Origin: Deltaproteobacteria bacterium | Lineage (GTDB): Bacteria > Desulfobacterota > BSN033 > UBA1163 | DNA length: 45,253 nucleotides | Direction of reading: 5' to 3' | Assembly (NCBI GenBank): GCA_016874935.1 | Contig: VGSS01000009.1 | Location: 1-45,253, forward strand | Shown here: one piece after another, positions 27,778 through 37,430 of the stretch | Numbering within the stretch: the stretch's first letter is position 1 | Layout of the letters: every line of letters begins with the position of its first letter | Notes under the pieces: model-generated | Seen by the model: only the letters and a program-made list of their open reading frames with translations | What the model was told of the DNA's origin: nothing | The model's database searches: none | Translations under genes and position numbers: made by a program

Positions 27778-28445
27778 CAGAACAGGCTCCGAAGAAAGAG
27801 TTTACAGACAAGCCAGGTATCGGTCACGGGTCTGAAATGGCTGGAGCTCGTACCATCCACCCTTGGAACATTTATAGGAATGGATAACACACCGAATCCA
27901 CTTTTGCAAGCCTTGATCAGGAGCTCCAATTCCATCTCAAATCCGGTGGTGGTAAGAGAAATTTCCCTTAAGATTTTTGTGCGGATCAGCCGGAAACCGG
28001 ACTGGCTATCGGTGATATCAGCATGGCAGAGCCGGGCAACCGCTTTGACTCCCAAGCGGTTCCAGAACCGGCGAAGAAAAGTCATTCGATGAAATTCTCC
28101 GGCCCGTGAGGCAACGAGGAGGTCGGGCTTTACGCTCTGAAATACTTTAAGGAGGAATGGCATCTCCAGGGGATCATGCTGGCCGTCAGCATCGAGAGTG
28201 ATGATTAGTTCATAATCTTTCTGGATAATATATTCAAAACCTGTGCGAAGGGCGGTTCCTTTCCCGAGATTACGGGGATGTTTCAGGAGATGGGCTCCAA
28301 ATTGGAGGGCAATCTCTCCAGTTTGATCTATGGAACCGTCATCCACAACGATCACATCGAGATGAAGGGATCGCACCCTCTCCAGAACCGAACCGATCGT
28401 CCCCGCAGCATTATAGGCAGGAATGAGAATACAGACCTTATCCAA
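27774..28445 (-). CDS. Family 2 glycosyltransferase (dolichol-phosphate-mannose-synthase-like)
   Basis: ILIPAYNAAGTIGSVLERV; VVDDGSIDQTGEIA; TLDADGQHDPLEMP. Confidence 0.92.
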   Translation of the reverse strand: MDKVCILIPAYNAAGTIGSVLERVRSLHLDVIVVDDGSIDQTGEIALQFGAHLLKHPRNLGKGTALRTGFEYIIQKDYELIITLDADGQHDPLEMPFLLKVFQSVKPDLLVASRAGEFHRMTFLRRFWNRLGVKAVARLCHADITDSQSGFRLIRTKILREISLTTTGFEMELELLIKACKSGFGVLSIPINVPRVDGTSSSHFRPVTDTWLVCKLFLRSLFW

Positions 28446-28620
28446 GTAGAACCTCCCTCACCTTAAAACGGCCAAACAGGGTGAGGATCTTCTCCATGTC
28501 GAAAAGGATCCGACTCTCACATCGACTCCAGGAAGAAAGGGGAAGGATGTGCTCAATATCACAGATATGATACCAATCCTCCACATCCACCGTTAAAATA
28601 TTCTTCATAGCCTTATCCAA
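28438..28620 (-). pseudogene. N-terminal remnant of a polysaccharide deacetylase (NodB-type)
   Basis: MKNILTVDVEDWYHICDIEHILPLSSWSRCESRILFDMEKILTLFGRFKV matches the start of this family but the ORF stops at 60 aa. Confidence 0.6.
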
Positions 28621-28692
28621 AAAGAGATTTATGTGGCCGCACCCATTAAAAGGCTTTAGCCTGCGTTTCTTTACGCAGCCTGAAGGCTGCGG

Positions 28693-29931
28693 CTACTTTC
28701 CTTGACTTGTCCATTCCGCAATCCGCCCCTCACCCTTTCCCTCTCCCCTGAAAGACTGTGTCGTAACGGGTAGGTGAGGGGAGCGTCTTTCCAGGAATCG
28801 TTTCATCTCAGGGTCGTAGAGAAAGGTGAAGAAGGTGGCCATGGCGCCCAGGACGGGAAACGGATCCTGTTTTGAAATGATATCATAACAGGTATTCGGA
28901 TCAAAAAAATCCCAGAAGGAGGGGTGGAGATGAAAACGCTCCGGATTGTTGAAAAAATGGAGGATATCTCCGAAGAGAAGCCAGCGACTGCGCCTGCCAG
29001 CAGTATAGTGAAGCACCGGCTCGAATTTCTCTCCCTTTGCCATTTTCAGAATGAGATGCGGGAAATCGACGCCGGAGAAGATGGCTAATTGCAGAGACCC
29101 CCAGAAACGGGGATTGACCTCCATCAACTTCGGAATCCCGTCTCTCGGATCCACCTTAAACTCCACCATCGCAATGCCAACCCAATTCAATGCCTTAAGA
29201 AGCGAGAGCCCCAGCTCCATGATTTGAGGATGCTCCACCCCTTCACGCAAAGTGCTGGGGCCTCCCTGAACCGGGTACATCCTCAACTTCTTATGAACAA
29301 AGGCGGCTTTGACATTCGATGACTCATCGAAAAGGGCGGATATCCCGAATGTCCCTCCCCCATCCGGAATAAATTCCTGAATCAACGGAAAAGGATATCT
29401 CTCGTGAACTCTTTGATAGGAAGGGATGATATCCTCTCTATCCTTAACATAGGCAATTCCAAAGGAACCGGAACTGATCCTCGGCTTTATAACGGCAGGG
29501 ACTGGAAACTCAGATAAATGAACACCCGGGGGATCATACGTCTTCGGCACTGGAATCCCATTGACCTCTGCAAACCGAATGAGATTCCCCTTGTCACGAA
29601 CAAACTCGATCTTTTCAAGATCAGGGATAAGAAGGTGAGTATATTTTGAAATTTCGGATCGATATTTTGCCGTTAGGAGCAGGGTTTCCTCTTCCATCGG
29701 GAAGAGACAATCGATCGGATGCTTTTTAATCTCCGTCAGCAGGAATTCGATGAATCGATCCGGAAACCGCTTTGGGGATGGGTAGACAATACGCCTCGAA
29801 CAATACTTTGAAAAGAACGACGTGTTGAGGGAAGTCCTCTCCCCGACCGTGACATGGACCCCCTTTCGACCAAGGGACCGAACCACAGCGAGCGTCTTTC
29901 TAAAGTGCCCATCCGTGACCAGAACTTTCAT
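28693..29931 (-). CDS. ATP-grasp (carbamoyl-phosphate-synthase-like) protein
   Basis: PAVIKPRISSGSFGIAYV; PLIQEFIPDGGGTFGISALF; MVEFKVDPRDGIPKLMEVNPRFWGSL. Confidence 0.85.
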   Translation of the reverse strand: MKVLVTDGHFRKTLAVVRSLGRKGVHVTVGERTSLNTSFFSKYCSRRIVYPSPKRFPDRFIEFLLTEIKKHPIDCLFPMEEETLLLTAKYRSEISKYTHLLIPDLEKIEFVRDKGNLIRFAEVNGIPVPKTYDPPGVHLSEFPVPAVIKPRISSGSFGIAYVKDREDIIPSYQRVHERYPFPLIQEFIPDGGGTFGISALFDESSNVKAAFVHKKLRMYPVQGGPSTLREGVEHPQIMELGLSLLKALNWVGIAMVEFKVDPRDGIPKLMEVNPRFWGSLQLAIFSGVDFPHLILKMAKGEKFEPVLHYTAGRRSRWLLFGDILHFFNNPERFHLHPSFWDFFDPNTCYDIISKQDPFPVLGAMATFFTFLYDPEMKRFLERRSPHLPVTTQSFRGEGKGEGRIAEWTSQGK

Positions 29932-30009
29932 ATTGCGGAATGTAGATTGCGGATTGCGGAATTTAAATTTAAATTCTCCATTCCGAATTCCGCATTCCGA
30001 AATCCGAAT

Positions 30010-30759
30010 TTAAATCAGCCCATCATCCGCCAGGCTTCGGTAATTCTCTCCGGCCAGAATGATGTGGTCGTAAACTTTTATCCCCATAACCCGGCCCGCC
30101 TCCACCAATTGTTTGGTGATCCGGAGGTCTTCTTCGCTTGGGTTCGGATTGCCGCTCGGATGATTATGGAGGAGGATGATTCCAGCGGCGGATTCCAGAA
30201 GCGCCTCCCTGAAGACATCCCTCGGATGGACGATGCTCGCATCGAGTGTTCCTTCGGATATGGTCGCCTCTTTAATCAACTGGTTGGAACGGCTGAGGAG
30301 AAGAACCCTGAAGACCTCTTTCCTCAAATCCTTCATCAACGGGAGATAAAGATTGGCCACATCCTTTGCTCGCTTGAAAGAAGGCTGGTCCTTACTCGTC
30401 TTAGATTGAATCCGCCTCACCAACTGAAAGGCTGCCGAGAGCGTGGCTGCCTTGGCAGACCCGATGCCCTTGATCTTCATCAATTCCGAAGGGGAGCGGC
30501 TGAAGAGGTTCTCAAGAGATTCGTACCGGTCCAGGAGTTCCCTCGCCAGATCGATGGCGGTTTTTCTCGTCGTCCCTTTCCCGATCAGAATCCCTAAAAG
30601 TTCGGCCTCGCCGAGATGCTGGGCCCCCTGCTGGAGCAACCGCTCTCTCGGTCTCTCTTTTTCCGGCCATCTGGAAATCTTATAGGGAGATTCTGCCATA
30701 GAATCAACTGCCATCGGCTGAAGCTGATGGCTTGAGGGTTCAAGGGGGCAAGGGGTCAA
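30010..30759 (-). CDS. radC: RadC family JAB-domain DNA repair protein
   Basis: PRERLLQQGAQHLGEAELLGILIGKG; ILLHNHPSGNPNPSEEDLRITKQLVEAGRVMGIKVYDHIILA. Confidence 0.95.
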   Translation of the reverse strand: MTPCPLEPSSHQLQPMAVDSMAESPYKISRWPEKERPRERLLQQGAQHLGEAELLGILIGKGTTRKTAIDLARELLDRYESLENLFSRSPSELMKIKGIGSAKAATLSAAFQLVRRIQSKTSKDQPSFKRAKDVANLYLPLMKDLRKEVFRVLLLSRSNQLIKEATISEGTLDASIVHPRDVFREALLESAAGIILLHNHPSGNPNPSEEDLRITKQLVEAGRVMGIKVYDHIILAGENYRSLADDGLI

Positions 30760-30888
30760 GTGAAAACTTGTATACTCTCAAGCCATGGAATCCTCGAACC
30801 CTTACGCTACCAAAGATCGAACTAAAGTCTTCGCCTAAAGGCGAGAGTTTTTCTCCCATTCCCCGAAGGAGACAATAAAAATAACCAC

Positions 30889-31632
30889 TTATTCATTGGT
30901 TGGAGGATTCGCCTTTTTCTTCTTCCCAAAAATCTTTGAAAGAATAATGCTCAATTCATAAAGCCCCATCAAAGGAATGGCCATGAGCAACTGGGAGATA
31001 ACATCCGGCGGGGTCATAGTCGCCGCAAAGATGAAGATCAGGAGGATGGCATATTTCCTGTGCCGGGCCAGCATCTTTGCATCAACTACCCCGATCCGTG
31101 CGAGAAGGACCAGGACCACCGGAAATTCGAACACCAGACCGAAGGCTAATAAAAATTTAATGCTGAAGGAGAGGTACTCCTTCATGCTCGGCATGGGTTT
31201 GATGAAATCAGTGGCATATCCCAAGAGAAATCTAAACCCCACGGGGATCGCGACAAAGTAGGCAAATAGAATTCCCAGGGCGAAGAAGAAGGAGCCGGCC
31301 GCGACAAAGGGAATCACATAACGCTTTTCATTACGATAAAGCCCCGGCGCCACAAAAGCCCAGATCTGGAAGAGAACAAAGGGGGAAGCCAGGATGATAC
31401 CCGCGATAAAGGCTACCTTCATATAAGTGAAAAAAGCTTCGGCCACACTCGTGAAGATGAGAGAACTTCCGGAAGGCATCATCTCGAGGAGGGGTTTGGA
31501 AAGAATATCGAAGAGGTGTTGAGAGAAGGCATAACAGATGACAAAACCGACTCCAACCGCAATAAAGGAGAGGACGAGGCGCTTTCTCAGCTCCTGAAGG
31601 TGAGAGGTTAAGGGTTGTTTCTGTTCATCCAT
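30889..31632 (-). CDS. tatC: Sec-independent protein translocase TatC
   Basis: [27 protein letters not shown]; multiple TM segments; [59 protein letters not shown]. Confidence 0.96.
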   Translation of the reverse strand: MDEQKQPLTSHLQELRKRLVLSFIAVGVGFVICYAFSQHLFDILSKPLLEMMPSGSSLIFTSVAEAFFTYMKVAFIAGIILASPFVLFQIWAFVAPGLYRNEKRYVIPFVAAGSFFFALGILFAYFVAIPVGFRFLLGYATDFIKPMPSMKEYLSFSIKFLLAFGLVFEFPVVLVLLARIGVVDAKMLARHRKYAILLIFIFAATMTPPDVISQLLMAIPLMGLYELSIILSKIFGKKKKANPPTNE

Positions 31633-32038
31633 GGGAGGAGGTCCCCTCTTTCATCCCTTCCGGCCCCTCCTCTTTCTTCTCTTCAACTTCTCCCTCTTCC
31701 GGAGAAGCCGCAACTTCCTCGGTGGAGGAAATCTCTATCTGTCCCAATGCTTCCGGAGGAGATCCTTCGGTCATTTCTGTTTCCGGAGAAGGCTCTTCGA
31801 GGGTGGATATCTCCCTGGCCAGATCTCCCAGGACATTCTCCTCCGTGATGGCACTCTTTATCTCCTCCAGGTCTCTGGTCTCAGCTTCAAAACTTTCCTT
31901 CACTTCGTCGGTCGCTTTCTTAAACTCCCTCATCGCCCTGCCAAAAGCCCTGGCAAGCTCAGGAAGTTTATTCGGTCCAAAGACGATCAGGGCAATCGCC
32001 CCGATGATCAGTATTTCCGGCAATCCGATATTAAACAT
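31625..32038 (-). CDS. tatB: TatA/TatB family translocase subunit
   Basis: [42 protein letters not shown]; overlaps tatC. Confidence 0.92.
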   Translation of the reverse strand: MFNIGLPEILIIGAIALIVFGPNKLPELARAFGRAMREFKKATDEVKESFEAETRDLEEIKSAITEENVLGDLAREISTLEEPSPETEMTEGSPPEALGQIEISSTEEVAASPEEGEVEEKKEEGPEGMKEGTSSHG

Positions 32039-32281
32039 CTCTTCACCTCAAGGATTTTATACCACAATCCCTCTATTTTTTGCAATGGGACTTGAGTTCG
32101 GGGTATGGAGTTCGAAGTAAATAATCAAATCTAAATACTCTGAACTGATGTAGTGTCTCTAACATTTCTTTACATACCCCGTTCGCCCCTTCGGGAGCCT
32201 CAGGGTGAACGGTTTTTTCCGAATGTCCTGAGCGAAGTCGATGGAAGGGCTCACCATGAAGGGATGTAAAGTAATTACGGA

Positions 32282-32523
32282 GAAGGTGTGAAAAAATCAC
32301 ATACTAAGAATAACTTTTGTTCCGGCTAAAAGGGTTGGGGGGATTGGAAAAGCTTTAGGGCGGAACCTCTCATATTTAACTCCGTTGCCGAAACCTGAGT
32401 CATATCGCTACGCTGATAAATACGAAGGTTACCCATAACATCTGATGCCCCGCGTCCTAAAGGTTTTACAAGACTTTCAACCCTTTGGGCCGAGGCGCAG
32501 AGGACCAATTTTTTCATACCTTC
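32282..32523. repeat. 242-bp palindromic element, copy C
   Basis: GAAGGTGTGAAAAAAT...ATTTTTTCATACCTTC; GCTTTAGGGCGGAACCT and AAGGTTACCCATAACATCTGATG core. Confidence 0.9.
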
Positions 32524-32539
32524 TGAGACACTACACTAA

Positions 32540-32776
32540 TTACTCCGAACTGAAACCTACCTGATCGGCGAGCAAACCCCTGCAGCCGGCCTTTCCATCA
32601 GAGATCTGAAGATACGCTCCAGGACAGGCGCCACGGTCATTGCCGTGAGAAGGGACGGGGAAATCCTGCCCAGCCCTGACCCGGGCTTTGTCTTTAAAAC
32701 AGGGGATATCATCTATCTCATCGGAGAAAGGGAAAAAGTTCTGAAGGCGATTGAACTCTTGGAATCATCATCCTGA
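32540..32776 (+). pseudogene. RCK_C (TrkA-C) domain remnant
   Basis: Open frame without a start codon: TYLIGEQTPAAGLSIRDLKIRSRTGATVIAVRRDGEILPSPDPGFVFKTGDIIYLIGEREKVLKAIELLESSS-stop. Confidence 0.8.
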
Positions 32777-32831
32777 GATGGGTTGCGGTTTACGGATGAG
32801 GATGGTATAAAGCCGTATCCAATAGTTTAAT

Positions 32832-32976
32832 AGAGTCTGTTCATAAACTAAAGTTTCCTAAAAGGTTGTCATTCCGGCGAAAGGCGGAATCCAGTCTTTT
32901 TAATCCCGCCAAAGGCGGGACTGGATGCCGGATCAAGTCCGGCATGACGAAAAAAGTGCATTTATAAACAGACTCT
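32832..32976. mobile_element. Palindromic MITE-like element, copy 2
   Basis: GAGTCTGTTCATAAACT...TTTATAAACAGACTC; flanks TTAATA / TAAATA. Confidence 0.65.
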
Positions 32977-33039
32977 AAATAACAACCCAAACCTCAATAA
33001 CCAAAGGTAAAAACAAATCATCAAAAAGAATGAACCCCT

Positions 33040-33828
33040 ATGACCCCTGTTCAGATCAACATCCCTTACTCCATGCTTCTTCAGAGAATCGATTTTGTCT
33101 CGGAGCATCGCCTTCATCCCGAAATCTACTTCAGCGCCGAAGATCTCGACGCCTACCAGAAGGAGGAGGGAAAAGAACTGGCGGAGACCCTTCAACGAAG
33201 CGGACTCGAGATCACCATCCATGGCCCCTTTATGGATTTAAGTCCGGGAGGAGTGGATAAAAGAATCAAGGAAGTGACGCTGGAGCGATTCTCAAGGACG
33301 ATCGATCTGGCCGGTCTGTTCAAACCGAAGGCGATTGTTTTCCATCCCGGATACGAAAAGTGGAAATTCGATGGAGACGTCGGTCTCTGGTTTGAGAGCA
33401 GTCTCCAGACATGGAAGCCTCTGGTAGAGGAGGCGAAAGAACGGGGGCTCACGATCGCCATAGAAAATGTCTTTGAAGAGAGCCCTGATTCATTGTTGAT
33501 GCTTCTGAAAGAGATCAATTCGCCAAACTTCCGGCTCTGTTTCGACACCGGTCACCACCATGTCTTCAGCAAGACCCCTCTTTCCCTCTGGATGGAGTCG
33601 TTGGGAGCATATCTCGTAGAAGTTCACCTTCATGACAATCACGGAGAGATGGATGACCATCTGCCCATGGGTGAGGGAGGATTTGATTTCACCGAGCTCT
33701 TCAGCCTCTTTTCCCGATGGGGATTAACCCCCATCCATACACTCGAACCCCACGAAGAGGCTCATCTCTGGAGAAGCCTCGAAGCCGTCAAGAAATACGT
33801 CAATGGTTGTAACACTTTAGTTTTTTGA
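33040..33828 (+). CDS. Sugar phosphate isomerase/epimerase (xylose isomerase-like TIM barrel)
   Basis: ITIHGPFMDLSPGG; FRLCFDTGHHHVFS; LVEVHLHDNHGEMDDHLPMGEG. Confidence 0.87.
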   Translation: MTPVQINIPYSMLLQRIDFVSEHRLHPEIYFSAEDLDAYQKEEGKELAETLQRSGLEITIHGPFMDLSPGGVDKRIKEVTLERFSRTIDLAGLFKPKAIVFHPGYEKWKFDGDVGLWFESSLQTWKPLVEEAKERGLTIAIENVFEESPDSLLMLLKEINSPNFRLCFDTGHHHVFSKTPLSLWMESLGAYLVEVHLHDNHGEMDDHLPMGEGGFDFTELFSLFSRWGLTPIHTLEPHEEAHLWRSLEAVKKYVNGCNTLVF

Positions 33829-34110
33829 AAAAGAAGTCTGATGAGGATATCGTAATATCCCAAATCCCCCTCAATCCCCCTTTTTCAAAGGTGGAAGTAT
33901 TTCTCCTCCCTTTGGCAAAGGATCGCCGATTCATTTTTTCAATTATTATATTGTTGCAGGATAATATGGCTAAAGACAACATAAAACTGCATAAAGTGGC
34001 TGGTGCCAGCCTATTTAGGACTCAAAAAGGGCCTTTTAACGGATTGGAAGCTTCGGTTTTTAGGAGAAACATCGCAGCAGTATAAAAATTAAAATCTCAG
34101 GAGGGAGACT

Positions 34111-34452
34111 ATGTCCTTCATCGTTCGTTTAATTATCAATATGGTAGCCATCCTGATCATTGCTTACTTTTTTCCAAGCTTGATCTGGGTCGATGGTTTT
34201 TGGACGGCACTGGTGGCGGCCTTTTTATTAGGGATCATCAATGCCGTACTCCGACCTATTCTGGTTTTACTCACCTTTCCTCTCACTCTACTGACCCTCG
34301 GCCTTTTCCTTTTGGTCATCAATGGATTGATGCTGGGTTTGGTATCAGCCCTTATAAAAGGATTTCAAGTGAATGGTTTTTGGGGGGCGGTTTTGGGATC
34401 GATCCTCATCAGCATTGTTAGCTGGATTCTATCCAAACTTCTACCCAATTGA
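34111..34452 (+). CDS. Phage holin family 4-type small membrane protein
   Basis: 113 aa, four hydrophobic segments, LIINMVAILIIAYFFPSLIWVDGFWTALVAAFLLGIINAVLRPILVLLTFPLTLLTLGLFLLVINGLML. Confidence 0.85.
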   Translation: MSFIVRLIINMVAILIIAYFFPSLIWVDGFWTALVAAFLLGIINAVLRPILVLLTFPLTLLTLGLFLLVINGLMLGLVSALIKGFQVNGFWGAVLGSILISIVSWILSKLLPN

Positions 34453-34488
34453 AACCCTATTCAAGGGAAGCATCTCTATTGAGACCCC

Positions 34489-35019
34489 TTAACCTCCATC
34501 AAGCGTATGGTGTTCCTTTTTCCGGAAATAGGATTGGGGATCAATAAAATACTCTTCGGTGTCTTTCAGAGAAAGATAATGCTCGTGCTCAATCTTTGAA
34601 AGGAGGTCGAAGAACTGTTTTTCTTTGGGGTCGGCCACCGAATCCCTCAGATTGGCATAGAATTTTACACCTTTGGCCTCAAAATCAAGGGCTTTCTGGA
34701 TTGCTTCCAGATCATCGGCATCCCCTTTGGATGCACCCTCCGTCTTTCTGCTCAATCCGTTCAGGACATCCTTGATATTGGTATCCTTTACTTTTAGAGG
34801 AACGGTCTCAGGCCATTTTTCCTGCTTGCCCCATCGCTCATGAAGCTGTTTTAGCCGCTCGTAATGCTCCAGTTCCTCATCGCCAATCTGTTTGAACATG
34901 GCCTTGCCAAGCGGGTTCTTTGTCCTTTCGGCATTTTTAAGATAGAACCCCCGCTCTACCATCTCATTTTTAAGCGCCACCTCCAGAGCATTCAGACGAT
35001 CTTTTTCGTTCATCTTCAT
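34489..35019 (-). CDS. Ferritin-like / rubrerythrin-type diiron protein
   Basis: ALKNEMVERGFYLKNAER...IGDEELEHYERLKQLHE...DFEAKGVKFYANL...IEHEHYLSLKDTEEY. Confidence 0.85.
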   Translation of the reverse strand: MKMNEKDRLNALEVALKNEMVERGFYLKNAERTKNPLGKAMFKQIGDEELEHYERLKQLHERWGKQEKWPETVPLKVKDTNIKDVLNGLSRKTEGASKGDADDLEAIQKALDFEAKGVKFYANLRDSVADPKEKQFFDLLSKIEHEHYLSLKDTEEYFIDPQSYFRKKEHHTLDGG

Positions 35020-35085
35020 TCCTCCCTTTCCGTTCCCTCCATCCCTCTCCTCTGTGAGGCGAGGGGAATGCTGAGATGATTTGCA

Positions 35086-35205
35086 TCAGAAATAGAATTT
35101 TTCATGAAGATACTTTGGAGCTTTATCTTCGATTTCCAAGGATGGTTCATATAAAACGATCTGGTCATTCACTTCCTTCAATAGGGTCGGGATTTTGTAT
35201 TCCAT
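35086..35205 (-). CDS. Possible 39-aa small protein
   Basis: MEYKIPTLLKEVNDQIVLYEPSLEIEDKAPKYLHEKFYF; same strand as, and upstream of, the rubrerythrin-like gene. Confidence 0.3.
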   Translation of the reverse strand: MEYKIPTLLKEVNDQIVLYEPSLEIEDKAPKYLHEKFYF

Positions 35206-35433
35206 AAAAATTTTGCCGCCTCATTCCTTTTATAGCCTATTGAATCTTCCATTAGCGTCATTTATTACCAAAACTGAGAATATCTTAATTCATTGCATTT
35301 AACGAGTCAATCCCTTTCTAATCTAAGCTTAAAAATTTAGATTGACTTATGGCATGGAGATCGAATAAACTTGGTAGGAAATCAACATCCTATTGGAGAA
35401 TGAAGACAAAAAACCAAATCAAGGAGGAGAGAG

Positions 35434-35937
35434 ATGATACCCCAGATCAAGAAAATACTTTATTGCACAGACCTTAGCAAAAACTCTTCCTATGCCTTTC
35501 TTTTTGCCATCGATATGGCTAAAAAGCATAACGCCAAAATTGTCGTCATTCATGCCATCGACCCCGTTCCTTCCTACGTAGAGCTTTATACGGGTCTCAC
35601 GGCTGAGAAGAGGCAGAAACAGCAGGAAGAAATGGTGGAATATCTTAAAAAGCACCTCCAGGGGTTTTGCAAAAAGGCAGAAGCCCAAATCGGTCTCCCT
35701 TGCTCGGACCTGGTTTCCAATATCCTTGTCTCCATCGCTCACCCTCCGGAAGCCATTCTGCACGCGGCGGATGAAGAAGATTGCGATGTGATCGTGCTCG
35801 GAACCCATGGGAAGGGATTTTTAACCCATACCTTTCTCGGGACTGTCTCGCATGCGGTCCTTTATCGAACCCGAAAGCCCGTCTTTATCATACCTTTGCC
35901 GTCTGGAAAAACTCCTTTTGACTGGGACGGGATATGA
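35434..35937 (+). CDS. Universal stress protein family
   Basis: KILYCTDLSKNSSYAFLFAIDMAKKHNAKIVVIHAID; DVIVLGTHGKGFLTHTFLGTVSHAVLYRTRKPVFIIP; RBS AAGGAGGAG. Confidence 0.95.
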   Translation: MIPQIKKILYCTDLSKNSSYAFLFAIDMAKKHNAKIVVIHAIDPVPSYVELYTGLTAEKRQKQQEEMVEYLKKHLQGFCKKAEAQIGLPCSDLVSNILVSIAHPPEAILHAADEEDCDVIVLGTHGKGFLTHTFLGTVSHAVLYRTRKPVFIIPLPSGKTPFDWDGI

Positions 35938-35996
35938 TCAATCCAATTGGCTTTTAAAGAATGGGTGAAGTTCAGAAAGGGGAGGGGCTAAAAAGT

Positions 35997-36578
35997 TTAG
36001 GAAGGAGCGCCTTTTAAGCCTATCTGTTCGGCTACTTCCTGCATCCCGTTGATCGTATCATCAATCAGTTCATCCAGCCCAAGCTGGAGCATCTCAGCAC
36101 CTTTCTCAATGATGGAGCGGTCCACGCCAGCGGCAAATCTCTTGTCCTTCCATTTGTTCTTTACCGATTTGACCTGGACGTCGAGGACACTTTTTGAAGG
36201 GCGGATCAGAGCCGTGGTGACGACAAGCCCTGTCAGTTCGTCAATTGCATAAAGAAATTTTTCCAGATCGGTCTGTGGCATGACTTCGGAACAGATGCCC
36301 CATCCATGGGAGATCGCGGCCCGAATGTATTCCTCCGGCCATCCTTTTTCTAGGAGGATCTCTCCTGTTTTTTTGCAATGCTGGTCGGGAAACTTTTCAT
36401 AGTCGAGATCGTGAATCAAACCGATGATCCCCCACTTCTCCTGATCCTCCCCCCGTTTCCGCGCGATGTAGCGCATCACTCCTTCAACTGAATAGGCATG
36501 CTTTCGAAGGCCATCGCTCTCGTTATATTGATGAAGAAGTTCCAGGGCTTCCTGTCGTGTTGGAGTCTTTTCTGTCAT
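35997..36578 (-). CDS. HD-domain hydrolase
   Basis: LRKHAYSVEGVMRYIA; WGIIGLIHDLDYEKFPDQHCKKTGEILLEKGW. Confidence 0.87.
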   Translation of the reverse strand: MTEKTPTRQEALELLHQYNESDGLRKHAYSVEGVMRYIARKRGEDQEKWGIIGLIHDLDYEKFPDQHCKKTGEILLEKGWPEEYIRAAISHGWGICSEVMPQTDLEKFLYAIDELTGLVVTTALIRPSKSVLDVQVKSVKNKWKDKRFAAGVDRSIIEKGAEMLQLGLDELIDDTINGMQEVAEQIGLKGAPS

Positions 36579-36704
36579 AATTATTCCTCCTCTGTATTCT
36601 TCTTTATCATTTCATTTCCATGCCGGTCAAGTGGTAATAAAATTGACAGAATCTCTCTGTTGGGTTATTCGATTGATAAATCCAATACCATCGGAGGAGA
36701 ACCA

Positions 36705-37430
36705 ATGCCGAAGATTATCGAGGGTGTCTATTTCATTCCGGGTCAGGATGAGATGATGCCGGATTCCCATACCTGTGTCATTGGAAACCCATCTTCAAAG
36801 GACCTTTCCCTTATCGATCCGGGGCTGGTCGGAAAGGGGAATTATAAGATTGATTCGATCAGAAAACTGGGGATCGAACTGGAGGATATCAAAAGGGTGA
36901 TCATGACCCATACCCATTTCGATCATATCGGCGCTCTCTCTGAGATTCAGAAGAAAATGCCCTGGGCCGAATTGTGGATCCATCAGGCCGAAGGCGATCC
37001 ATTGGAACAAGGGGATGAAAGAACGGTCTATGGCATGGAGATGTTTAAGCAGGTCTGTCAGATGCAGTTTGGGATAAAATCCGGATCCTTAACTTTCAAA
37101 ATCGATCGGAAACTCCAAGGAGGAGAGACCCTGGAAATCGGAGGGATGTCGTGGGAGGTGATCCATATTCCAGGGCATTCACTGGGCAGCATTGGTCTCT
37201 ACTATTCTCCTGAGAAGATTCTCATCCCTGGCGATGTCCTCTATGCCGATCATGCGATCGGTCGCTTTGATCTCTTCGGCGCGGATGGAGTATCGCTCAA
37301 GGATTCCCTGAAACGACTTTCAGAACGGGAGGTCAAAATTCTTTTACCCGGTCATAATCGGGCTGTGACGAAACTACCAACCGGCTACATCCTCGAAACC
37401 TTAAAACAGTGGGAACCTTGTCTGACTTAA
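36705..37430 (+). CDS. MBL-fold metallo-hydrolase
   Basis: THTHFDHIGALSEI; HIPGHSLGSIGLYY; start re-placed to MPKIIEGVYFIPG with GGAGGAGAA RBS. Confidence 0.92.
   Translation: MPKIIEGVYFIPGQDEMMPDSHTCVIGNPSSKDLSLIDPGLVGKGNYKIDSIRKLGIELEDIKRVIMTHTHFDHIGALSEIQKKMPWAELWIHQAEGDPLEQGDERTVYGMEMFKQVCQMQFGIKSGSLTFKIDRKLQGGETLEIGGMSWEVIHIPGHSLGSIGLYYSPEKILIPGDVLYADHAIGRFDLFGADGVSLKDSLKRLSEREVKILLPGHNRAVTKLPTGYILETLKQWEPCLT

Noticed and set aside
34111-34452. Phage holin-like protein as evidence of a prophage
   Set aside because: This small membrane family is widespread in non-phage bacterial loci and no other phage genes are present.
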